Shown here piece after piece: positions 51,982-64,000 of a DNA stretch of 64,000 bases; positions within the stretch are counted from its first letter, which is position 1; each line of letters opens with the position of its first letter. A program made the position numbers and the translations under genes. The notes under the pieces were generated by a model that was not told the origin of the DNA, ran no database searches, and saw only the letters and a list, made by a program, of their open reading frames with translations. Source of the stretch: Colius striatus (lineage: Eukaryota; Chordata; Aves; Coliiformes; Coliidae); assembly GCF_028858725.1 (NCBI RefSeq), contig NC_084776.1, positions 5,704,001 to 5,768,000 on the forward strand. Reading direction: 5' to 3'.

Positions 51982-54900
51982 ATCCAGTCTCATCATCCAA
52001 TTTTGACCCTAAGCATCTGTCTAACAGGGCTCAAAATCAAGTTTACAGAGTCAGTGGTGGTGTTTATTGTATAATTGTATGGTCACTTAGCCAGATACAG
52101 TGGACTTTGATTTGTGTGCATTATTCATCATCCCTTACTGGATATCCTTGGTGGTTAGTGTACAGCTTCATGAGCAGCTAGGCAGGTATTTGTGAAGGGC
52201 AGAAATAAAATGTGCAAAATTCAGTTTCTCCTACCTCTTACTGTTACAATTTTGATGTCTGTGAGACTAACTTTCATCTGGGTTGGTTTTTTTTGGACAC
52301 AAACAAAAGTTTATATGCTGTAGATAAATTTCAGTATCCCAAATAGTTTTAACCTGCTCATCTGCTGACTAGTTTGGCTAGCAATAAGGAGGTTATTTCA
52401 AGTGGACTTAGAGTTTATAGAATAGCTGAGATGTTATGCATAAAATTCAGTGTGTTCCAATGGGAAGGTCAAAAGACTGGAAGTAACTTATTCCTACAGA
52501 GTCTGGCTTCTCCCGTCACCGGTGTCACTGATATCTCCATGCCTTTCCATTTAGTCCTTATGTACTGCTACTCAACATACAAACACAAACCAGACCTGAT
52601 CCTGCAGCCAGAGAGACAAGTTAGCTTGGTACTATGTACTGTAGCTTTTGAATAATGGCTAAAGAAATGGTTGAGAAGGATGAATAGAAGACACCTTTAC
52701 AAGCTCCAAAAAACCAAGAAATTTAGTAGGGTCCAGAAGGATAATCTACTCTCTGTGGCCACCCAAAGTAGACAGAGCTGCATCATTTCTCTCCAAGAAT
52801 ATTGTTGATTGGAATAGAAATAATGAAATAGCATCAGAATGGCAGGATAGCATTGCTGTCTTAGGAGTCAGTCCAGAGAGGAGGAAGGTTATGACTTCTT
52901 CCAATTTCAGAGGATAAACACAACCATGGACAGATGGATGATAGAAGTAATCTCTGAGGGATATTCCACAGAACTGCAGGGAAACAGAAATGGCAGGGGG
53001 AGGTATTGAGAGTGATTTGTCTCTTGTCAAGATTGGAAGCAAGATAAAGTTTTGAGAGTAGTCCAATATGAATCAGTAGAAGCACTGTTTTTAAGTATTT
53101 ATATGGCTGTCATCACTGTACTGTATAAGCAGTAATTAATGAATTGAAATGTCAGTATAACATGGTTGGCAACTAAGATGAATAAGACCTGTTTTTTCTT
53201 ATCTATGTTGTCTTATCCTGGCAACTGATCTGACTAGAATGATCTTTCCTTTTTGCTGCTCCTCAATCGCTTCACTCAAGTTCAACTTTTCCACAATTAT
53301 TTCCCATGTCTCATTTCACAGGCTGAATAAAAAACCCCAAACCTGCTTTTCCTCACTTCCAGATTTGGATCACCTTTAACCTTAACATTGATGGCTACCT
53401 ATGGTATCAGGCAGTAGTGAAATACTCCATTTTATTCATAGGGGATGACTCTCCATCATTTGGATTAAAGGGATGTAAGTGGACTGAGGTATTGATAAGA
53501 CTATTTTCTTCTCTGCTTTCCTACACTGCCTTTTGTACTACAAATTAAATTTATGCAAAGTAAGTTTACACTGGTGATCCAAATTGCTAATGCTTGTCTT
53601 GTGGCCAGTTCATCACTAATGGGATTCTGCACTTTGTTTTATTAAATGATTTGGGGTTCATTAATAACATAGTGGGTAATTATAATGGCTCTTTGCCACT
53701 TCTGATAGCTTTTTATCATGCAGGGCCAGAGTCTCTGCTTGTGTTTTGGGTTCTCTAAGAATCATTTCTTGCTGGGAGTTGCTCTGACTTACTCCAACTA
53801 TGTCAGAAGCAAATATTAGTCTTCAGTCCTTTTTCTTGCCTCTAGTATTTCACACTTTATTTTCCACCATTTTCCAGGAATGACAGTGAAGAAAACTTAT
53901 ATAAAACCCTTGTACTGTTAACATGAACTTCAGAATTTCTGATAGCCCATGGCATCTCATTGTTTGGTACACAGAAACAAACGTGATGATCCTAACTCCT
54001 TTCGGCACTTTAAAGGGAATTTAGTGAGTTCATTGCTATTTAGCATTCTTCTCTTCACACCATGTATAGTAAAGGGAATACACATAAACTGGGCTCTTAT
54101 GAAAATCTGCCTGATGTAGAAACTTTTTCATCAAGTCAAAATCTGGTTCAGTCTGAAATCATATTTTATGTTGAAAAATACATCACAGTCCTGTTAATAC
54201 CACTGAAAGTACTGCTACTTACTGGAAGAAAGGCTGTCACTTATGAATAAAAATCAGCTATAAAGTTGAGGTCTTTTCCTCCATTGTGTTAAGAAATGTG
54301 CACTAACCAAGAACCACCTATCGCTAAGACACTAATAAACCGCAGTGGTGATGTTGAAGAGCAATTGCAATAAACCCACATTATTATGGGTTCATTTTCT
54401 GTCATGATGCTGTGGCCTGAAATACAGCCATATCTTGGCTTATCCTCTGAATTGAGATGTCTCCTTGATGCTCACAGAGCAGTTATTATATGGCCAGAAA
54501 AACATATTTTCTTTGTTTTACTTTGTGATTTCAGACAGGACCATAAGGTTTAAGTGCTGAGGATTTAGGTAGTCCAGAAAGCTGATCTGGATTAGTGCCC
54601 TGACTGTCAACTCCAGGATAAGAAATCTAGGACTCAGAATCCAATTCAGTATAATGAAAATAATTTAGCCTCTCTTTTTCCATTAGCTTGATTTGAGGTT
54701 GTTTTTTCCAAGATTTTGTTTGTTTGTTTATATATAGCTATGTTAAGCAGGAGAAAATTACTGTTCCTGTTAGAAACGTGCATCATTGTGTTGACTGAAG
54801 CTGGAGTAATGTATGTACAAGTTCTACAGATTGCCATTCATAGTTCTGCTGTGTTTTTGAGAGATTGAAGGCAGCCACCTTCTCTCTTTATTAGATGTGT

Positions 54901-57900
54901 CCCTTTGTTAAGATGTTGCAAAAGGCTCATAATAGTATTGCTTAAGCATTATGAATTCTCTGCATATGATGTAGCTCTTCAGAATGTTTCCATATCACGT
55001 TCTGGGCCACAAGTTTTCATGTGCTGTACGATTCCATGGGATTTGAGGTTGCTGTGTATTTTGTAGGATCAAGCACCTAATATTGATGCCATGCCGTTAG
55101 TCTCGAGGTTAATTGGAAGACCTTTATTTTTTCCCCTTGAGTTTGCCTAAGCGGTGATGAATACTTAAATTCTGGGCACGGCTCCCTCATGGGAAGACTA
55201 CTGAAGAAATAATTTCTCTTTGCTGGAGACAAAGATTTGGCAAAAATAAAGGAAAGAGATGCGCCTGTGGCAGCTAACAGGACAGTCCCTGTTTGTACTG
55301 ATTGGTAACCTTCTGTTTAGAGAGCATAGAGAGCAACTAGGGTCAGAATACCCAATGAGACATCAATATCCTATGTGCTTCTGAGGAAGGAACTTAGTGG
55401 TTTCCTTTTAAAGGAAGCCCTATTAATTTAACATTAATAATGTATTGAACTTTAAAGGCTCAAGGATATTGAGGCCATTTCTTTGAAGCTGAGTGTCTCC
55501 GAACCACAGTGAAATTAATGGGAGTGGAGGGCATGCAGTGTGATGAAGAGAGGTATTCTCAAGCTAATACCACAAGATATCTGACTCTTTCTTACTGCAT
55601 TATTTTATAGGCTTCTTCAGACTTGATATTTAGACATGATTAAACAATTCATCGCAGATTAAATACTCCCTTGAACACAACACAGAGCAGGCTATTGTGT
55701 ATGCTGACACTCCTATCAGAAACTGGAAAACGTTGAGGCAACCAAATGATACTAATGTGGTTTAGGACCCTTGAAACACTAAGCATGCCATCAATGCCTG
55801 AAATGAGAGATGCCTGGTCTCTGGTGTTACTCTCTGAACTTCCCACACTGCTTACAGTCAGTATTCTAATTGCTGCAATGCAGTCATTTTCTCCTGCATT
55901 AATTTAATTGCTTTGATTTCTTATAGTAGATCAGTATTGATGCAATTTTGATTCTTATGCCAGAGAAGGAAAAGAACTGTATCTCATTCAAAAGTAATGT
56001 GGTTCCCATAGCTATATATGGGCTCTGAGGAAGCAAAGAATCTCGTCCCTAGTTGATAGTAATTTGTAAGTAGAACCTTCAGCATTCAGAGCTGCTTGTC
56101 ATTCCCAGACAGCATAGACATCTATATAGAAGTTCCCTGTCTCTCAGTCATTTCAGAAATGAAGTTATGAAGTTTTGATGAAGGAGAACTTACAAAAATA
56201 GTATTACTTTTGTGTAACACTGCTTTAGTATACCAGCCATGTTAGCCAAAAAATATTTGGAGAGAGTAAACATACCATGTCCTATACATTATATGGTCCA
56301 ACTCTTGTACGTTAGTCACATTAAAAGGACAGCAGCTTTACAGGGACATTTGATTTTCTACAAATTGAGTTAGGAACAGTATGCAAGAGTTTAGTGTTAA
56401 ATTAGGTGCAGTGACATAAAGTAATTCATCCTGCAGTGCAATCCATCATTAACACTGGTGTTCTTAGGTGCTCAGGAAAGAGTGAGTCAAAATGGTTTTA
56501 ACTTTTTCTGACTAAAAGCTTTAGACGGTTGTTCATTTATACTAAAACTTAAATAACAGTTGTATGATTGGGCATATATATGCTGTATGGAAAAGTGCTT
56601 ATTACAAGTTGGGACCCACCACTCAAAATCATATTTTGTATAGTTTCCTTTAACAGCATGATATACAGTTACCTAGCATATAAATCTTAGTGTATTCTTC
56701 ATAAACATTATTGGGATGATTCCTGCTTACACATAAGCTGTTTTGATATCAGAGGGCAAAAAGCAAGGAAGCTGTTAACTCAGGGATGGTAATTGCTATT
56801 GCAAACTTTTAATGAAAGTGCACACTTACCTGCATGATTAACAGCGGAGGAAGAAATTATGTTCAGGGGTCCTGCCTGCCAGTTCTGTACAGTGGACTTT
56901 AGACTGTCAATCCCTTGCCTTTTCTCCTTTCTCCTTTTCTTTTGTTCTTTTAATATTTGAAATTCTTTAGTGAAAAGGTTCACTAATATATTTGACTAGA
57001 AAGGATGTAGAAAACAGCTGCACAACACCCTTCTCACACATTTTACTTCCTGCAAACTGAGCTTTTTCTAGATACTGCCAATCTTGCAGAGTTCTGGTGA
57101 GAGAGTGCTGTAAGCAGAATGTGCATCCTAATATGGGCTTAAGTACATGTAAACATCTTAGTTTATGGTTCTTTAAGCAGCATGCAGTGACTCTGAAGAC
57201 TCAGTGGCTCTCATCAAATGCCAGCTAGGGAGAGCTAGCAGATGCACCAGTTACCTACATTGTAATGTTATTGCACATTGTTTGTCACTACTACTTGCAC
57301 ACATGTGAGTCTGCATGTATGAAACCTCTCCCTTTGGCCTGGGTTTTAATTTGAGCTTTATCAGAAGAAAAAATTACAATAAATGGAAAATACAGAGAAT
57401 AGTCAAGTCTCTGTGCCACAGTAGAGTTCCCTTGATAATGCTTTACTTTTGCCCTCAGATTGTGATGAAAACAGGTCACGTCTGTTTTGCTTGTGTTGAA
57501 TACTGTTTGAAATCACAGCAGCAATGAGAGCTTTTACACGTAGTTGAAGGAGGATTTATGGAATTGGAAAGTATTAACTTAATGAAAGAGCATTTGCATG
57601 TTTTGGAAGAAAAATATTATCCTCACCCCCCAAAAAAGAGAAATCTGGCATAGCTGATGAAAGCATTTTTTTTATTGATCCCTTTGTAATCCTTTGTTTT
57701 CCTTTTCCTCCCTCATCATATAGTGAGGCATACCACGTAAGCTGTAGTATTCATAAGCAAGATAACCTTTCTTGTCCTGTACCCATTCACTTACAAATCA
57801 TGCTTTACATAGTGCCTGAAGTGTGTGTTGTTAGACAATTTTAATATAAAAAGGCTGCATAAAAACATCTTAAATAATAGCTGCAATTTTACAGACTTGT

Positions 57901-60900
57901 TTTAAACAAATTGAACATTAATTACAGAGAGCTGAATCTTTAGCTAATTGCATTTATTTAGTTCCCCTGCTGTCAAGTCGACTTCATACATGTGTATTCC
58001 ATTTGCTTTAAGAGTCATTTGTTGGTAGGGGCCAAAGGGTGGTACTTGTATAGCTGAAGATGTTGAAACTGATTTTTTAGATTGAGGAAGTCTGTGTTCC
58101 CTACAAAGTTTAGGCAACCCATCCTTGGCTTGTAACAGTATGCAAAACTTCCATATAAAATGTGGTAATTAAAGATATGTAAAATAATTACAAAGTACAG
58201 ACTTCATTTAAGGTACTGGACATGGAATTCAGCAAAACAGATTAAACTTTTCTTGTATATTTTTTCCTTACCCCATCCTGCACTTTTCTCTGTAGGGCTA
58301 ATTTTCTACTAGAACACTCAATCTTCTGAAACACTACAGGGAAATGTCTCTAATTTTCATTTCTGCTGGAAGGCACAGCCATCTTGGATTATTTGTCAAT
58401 GACTGAAGAAGATACCTTGAGAGTGGTGAAGCTACTCAGTGAACTATGCAACTCTGAGTGGAAAATCAAATAGTATTACAATAGCTAAGCAATAGCTTAT
58501 GCTAGCTGGGAAAGAACCAGGATAAGTCCTTTAAAGCCAATAGTCTGTGAGACACAAAGAGTGGAGAGAAGTGAAGATCCTACTAGCATCTAATACCTTG
58601 TAAATATATATTTCATTTTTACTGTTTAATATTGAAATAGCAAATTTGAGGATCTATTTTTCTTGTCTTATTTTTCTGGGAGTTTCATATCAAAGTATTA
58701 ACAGTGAATTAATGCCTTGCACTAAGTGTATTATGAAACTAATGGCTCATAGTTGCAACTGGTTTTCTTTCAATAACTATGCAGAAAGGGTAAACGGTGG
58801 TAAAAATGTTATTATGTAATACTAGGGCAATGCTAGCCAGGTTATCACAAGCAAGACTCTTAGGATGTAAGATAAGAAGGGATAAGCATGCTGAGTGATT
58901 AATATAGCAATCAGAAGAGCTCAGATCAATAAAATTCAGAATTTGTTTCTCCTAACTGCTGTAAGCCTGATCCTTCAGAGTCTAGCATTTTTCATCTGTG
59001 TGAAATGGCAGTAAAGTGAATGGAGAATTCTGATCTGGCAGGATTCTACTCTTGGCTTATGTGAATGACATAAATGATAGTATCAGATTCAAGCCTTTCT
59101 GTAAGTATAGCAAGTAAATAAGTAATTGTAGAATGGCTTGTTTATATCTTGCAATTAAGCATATTTACTGAGGGGTGTTTTGTATTAATTACAGCATTTT
59201 ATATTATGTAAGTATTGGCATTCCAACCAGGTGAAAGCCTCTTTGTGCTGCAAATTGTGTGCAGATATTTGAGCATCTGCATCATGGTACCTGGCATCTG
59301 ATACAGTGTTATCTAATGATCTGAAAATAGTTTTACTGACTGAACAACAGCTTCTCTTTGAAACACAAGCCTACTCACTTTAACCTCTGAGATAGATACC
59401 ATTAACTGATGACCTTAAGAGGAACTGGCACCTTTTGCTGCTTGCAGTTCCTGCACATTGTCATGATCCTGTGCAATGCTGTGTTCCTATGGGTGGAAGT
59501 CTCTAGGAAGCCAAAATGCACAAGGTTTTGCAGATCTTAGCCTGTAATTTTATATTCCACAATGAGAGATACCTGCAATAATCTGACAAAATGAAAGCAA
59601 CACATGTCATATCAGCAGCAAATAAATATCCTGTCTTCTCTACAGCAGCTGCGTTGAAAGAGATCTGACATAATGGTGTTATATCAGCAGAGCTACTAAT
59701 CTGAGACACTAGTGATTGGAGTACCAAGGGAGAAAACACTGTAGCAAATGGAGGTCATTCAATATCCTCTAGCACTTTGGACAAACGTGGCATTTTGGAC
59801 TGTCCCTACTAATGGCAGAATACAGTGCTGATGCTAAAAATTGCTTTTGCAGAGCTACTTGTGCAGGTAATCTGCTCCTAACAGCCAAGTATCTGTTCAA
59901 TGGGTCTGTTTATTTTGATGCCTTACAGAAACAATGTTTCTTGGAAGTAAAAGGGCACACTCTAGGTTTTAGAGGTAAAAGCAGAGGTGTCAGAAATTAC
60001 TGGGTTTTTTTTAGATATTCAACCCTCTCAGGAAAACAGATTTGCTTTCTGGACCTTTTGTTTCCTCAGTATCATCTGTGACAAGTCATACCAAATAAAG
60101 GAGCTGCCATGGAGGAGCTGCAGTGTTCTGGTAGGCATCTAGGAGTATCGGAATCCACACAGCAAATATACATCTCTTTTTATAGTCCTCAAGTGGGAGA
60201 ATTGCAACAAGAGGCACAACAGTTTTAGTTCATATGAAATAAGGATGCTGAGTGAATTTTTATTTTTCCAGTGTCATGAGGTGGCACATACAAAGCATCC
60301 TTTTCCTGGCAACCATCCTGAACCATAAGGTTGAACCTGTTTACCCAGGCACAGCGCCATTCTGTCAGATGGGCATTGATACGACAATTGTAGAGACCCT
60401 GTGTTGTATGTGCATCAGATATAAGTGTCCCAGATAGGATTCCCAGCAAGGATTGTCCATATGTCTGTTCATTCTAATTTTACACTCCTTTGTTCCATTA
60501 CTAATCCAGGTATGGGTATGATTATGTTTCCAAAATAGAGAACAACCTTTTTCTCCTTCTAGCCTACTTGCGTAACACACATTGGAGTCATGCTTTAGGA
60601 GAAGTTATTGGGAGACAAACTTTCCTCCTTGGCCTTACCAGACCTTACCTCTTTCTGCATTCAGAGAAATGAGAGCTTTATACATATTTTTCCTTTCTAA
60701 GCAAAGTCCCTGTAGAATCCATCAGAGTAAATCTTTGGCACCAAGCTAGATTTCCCATGCACAGCAGAGTGGAAATCTGTGTTCATTTACTCTCTGCACT
60801 TTTTTGCAAGATGTTTTGCATGAACTGGTATAAAACATTGAGGTTTCAGAGTTCAAGAAAGAGCATGACACTGGGGATTGTATCCCTAGCTGCTCTCTCA

Positions 60901-62945
60901 CAATCACCTGCCTTTCCCCTTGATTTCCTTAGTGGCCTCAGTTTTCTCTAAGTGGACAGTACATCCAGCCTTGCTCTTGCCCTAACTTAGATATTTGATA
61001 TGTCTACAGCACAGCATCTTACTTTGCTTATTGTGCTGCTGTTTATGTGTTTCACTTAATGCATGGAAGATATAAGGATCTGGTATCAGTGGAATGTGCA
61101 CACTGATGCCAGGTCATGCTCTTCTCTGATAGGTGAAGCAATTGCACAGGCATCTAATTATTCAGCACAAAGCTTTGATAATCTAATTTTCTTTCTCATC
61201 TCATGTAGTTTGTTCCATACTAATGCAGCACATGTGGGAAAATACAACAGAAATCTTTGTTTTCCAGATAGTGCATTTGAAATTAGCTTTACCAAGTGTT
61301 GGGGCAACACATTAAAGAAGAGCTGCAGGATCAGCATCTTTTGATTTTGGTTTCATTTAAAATCTGAATAATGGAGTTATATTTTTCTTGTGGACCTGGC
61401 ATGTATCATTTATACTGGCCACAGAATGGGTTAAAGCAATACATTTTTTTATAACATATGTTTCTATGAATGCTGACAATAAGCAATTGCATTTGAAAAC
61501 ATCTATCCTCCCTGAAGCCTTCTTAACTTGCCTTTCTCTCCATGAATACTTTTTTCACTCTCTGCTAAAATGTATCTGCCTCTGGTTGGCTGAATCAGCT
61601 TTAGCTGTGTATATTACTACAAGGAGCACTTTAATATAATGTAATTTTATGGGAAATTTTAAGTAGAAGAGTGATTGCTGTGCTTTGTTGGGATTCACTC
61701 AGTATCCTCTCTTATTGCTGAAGCATCCTGAAATCTTTAATGACTTCTGTTGCAGAGCATAGAGGCATAAAACCAACCTGCGTAAACCAGTGCTGAGATC
61801 CAAAAAATTGCAGCTCAGACTGGATATGAATAATTTGCTGCTCAGATATTTAGACTGCGGGTTGGGATTTGCTGTTTTCCAAATGTTTGTATAGTGCAGT
61901 CCAGCACAACCAAGCCCTACACAGTCTAAGTTCTCTAGGCAATGATATAAAAGCTAAAATAATGAAGATAACATCATTTGCAAACTGTAAAGAGTGCACA
62001 GTGGAATAGTCCTTTCCATTTAACATTTTGCCATTCCACTAATGGCATGAGCATCAGCACTGCAAGGAGAAATCTGCGTCCTCACATACCCCATTCCACC
62101 AGTGTATCTGGATTTTTGGTAAAGCAGAGTGTTGGTCCTTCTGTCAGTGTGTTTAATTAACATCAGCTTTACTTTCATTTCTGCAATTTACAGTCAGTTA
62201 AATCATAAACATTGGTTTGTAACTGATGGAACAGTAAGTAATGGTCCTCATCTTGTATCCTTTTTAGCCTGAATGTCACATCCTCTTTGTAATTTTTAAT
62301 GCCAACAACAATCTTTATTATATTGCTGGAACTTTTCCCAGGGTAATTGTGTCTTTTGTGTATGTGATCTAGAAATGAAACTGCAGCAGAAAGCTGCTAA
62401 ATCCAGCATCTTCTGTAGCTGCGTATTTATGTCAAATTCTTAGACCTAGTGCTGGAGATTGAAAGTTAATTAATGAGATTAAATAAGAAAATTCAGAGAA
62501 AACACAAATGAAAAAAATCTGCCAAAGCATTATGGCATAAACTAATATTTCTGAAGCTATGGGCTGTGTGTTCTGGTTTTGGAACTCAGAGCTCATGGGA
62601 TAAGAAGCAGTTATAGACAGAGCTATTGCCTGGGGTTCACTCTGTCACTTCTTCCCATTCAAAGTGAGAGATTATTGGAGAACTTGGGAAAGGAAGGGGA
62701 GAAACTGCTTTTCAGTCCCTCAACTTGGACTCAGATATTGACTTCTATATAGAAGTGCACTCCCTCTCTGCAGTTTTATTTCATACTGAATTTATTGGTG
62801 GCACAGAAGACATCAATAGTGTTATAGATCCTCATTTTTCTACCTGAATTTAAGTTTAGTGTTAAGTTCTTCAGAAGCTGAGTATATTCTGCCATATGAG
62901 AAACAAGAGACAAGGTCATCGTAAGATACAGATGTGTGGCATAAT

Positions 62946-63008
62946 TCAATAAATAATAAATAATTCACTCAATAAATAATAAATAATTCATTCAATAAAT
63001 TGAATGAA
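62946..63008 (+). repeat. 23-nt tandem repeat ending in a palindrome
   Basis: Two 23-base units (62946-62968 and 62969-62991, reading TCAATAAATAATAAATAATT plus CAC or CAT) differ at one base. A partial third unit follows. The end folds as a 10-bp inverted repeat with a 2-base spacer (TTCATTCAAT/ATTGAATGAA, 62987-63008). It lies about 130 bases before the exon-2 acceptor. It contains several AATAAA hexamers, which in a transcript are poly(A)-signal-like. Confidence 0.85.
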
Positions 63009-63063
63009 CATTGATTGGAAACTTGAGGAACAGCATTTCCATAGAAAGTGATACCCTATTTAG

Positions 63064-64000
<937 letters not shown>

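Overview
This is vertebrate nuclear DNA, most likely avian. It is AT-rich with almost no long open frames. It has one sharp CpG island, CR1 LINE 3' ends carrying the sauropsid-type ATTCTATGATTCTATGAT terminus, worn MIR-type SINE relics, and two short coding exons with canonical GT/AG splice sites about 30.6 kb apart. There is no sign of bacterial, phage, CRISPR or organellar sequence. The species cannot be fixed from the sequence.

The window holds the 5' end of one recognisable gene on the + strand, CA10 (carbonic anhydrase-related protein X, CARP-X). The first coding exon (32476-32536) encodes the signal peptide, which begins [12 protein letters not shown]. The second coding exon (63137-63211) encodes the start of the mature protein, including [18 protein letters not shown]. 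Both splice phases agree (phase 1). The rest of the gene lies beyond the right edge. CA10 belongs to the catalytically inactive carbonic anhydrase-related branch and is known as a secreted brain protein that binds neurexins.

Layout: 1 to about 30.4 kb is upstream intergenic DNA with no supportable gene. It contains a head-to-head pair of CR1 fragments, one clear and one possible MIR relic, a 62-nt perfect-looking hairpin at 12115-12176, several palindromes and old dispersed-repeat relics. About 30.48-32.36 kb is the CpG-island promoter and 5' leader of CA10. A strong unused-looking splice donor (31332) and a matching acceptor (32058) suggest a noncoding first exon. 32537-63136 is intron 1, with a CR1 fragment, a MIR relic, two GC-richer segments of unknown origin, and a 39-bp element present twice 2.5 kb apart. 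63212 onward is intron 2.

No new multi-gene system is visible. The most interesting signals are local: a cascade of upstream start codons ahead of the CA10 start, including an overlapping frame that stays open through both exons 1 and 2; G-quadruplex-type tracts sitting next to splice signals in the leader; the 62-nt hairpin; and the duplicated 39-bp intronic element.
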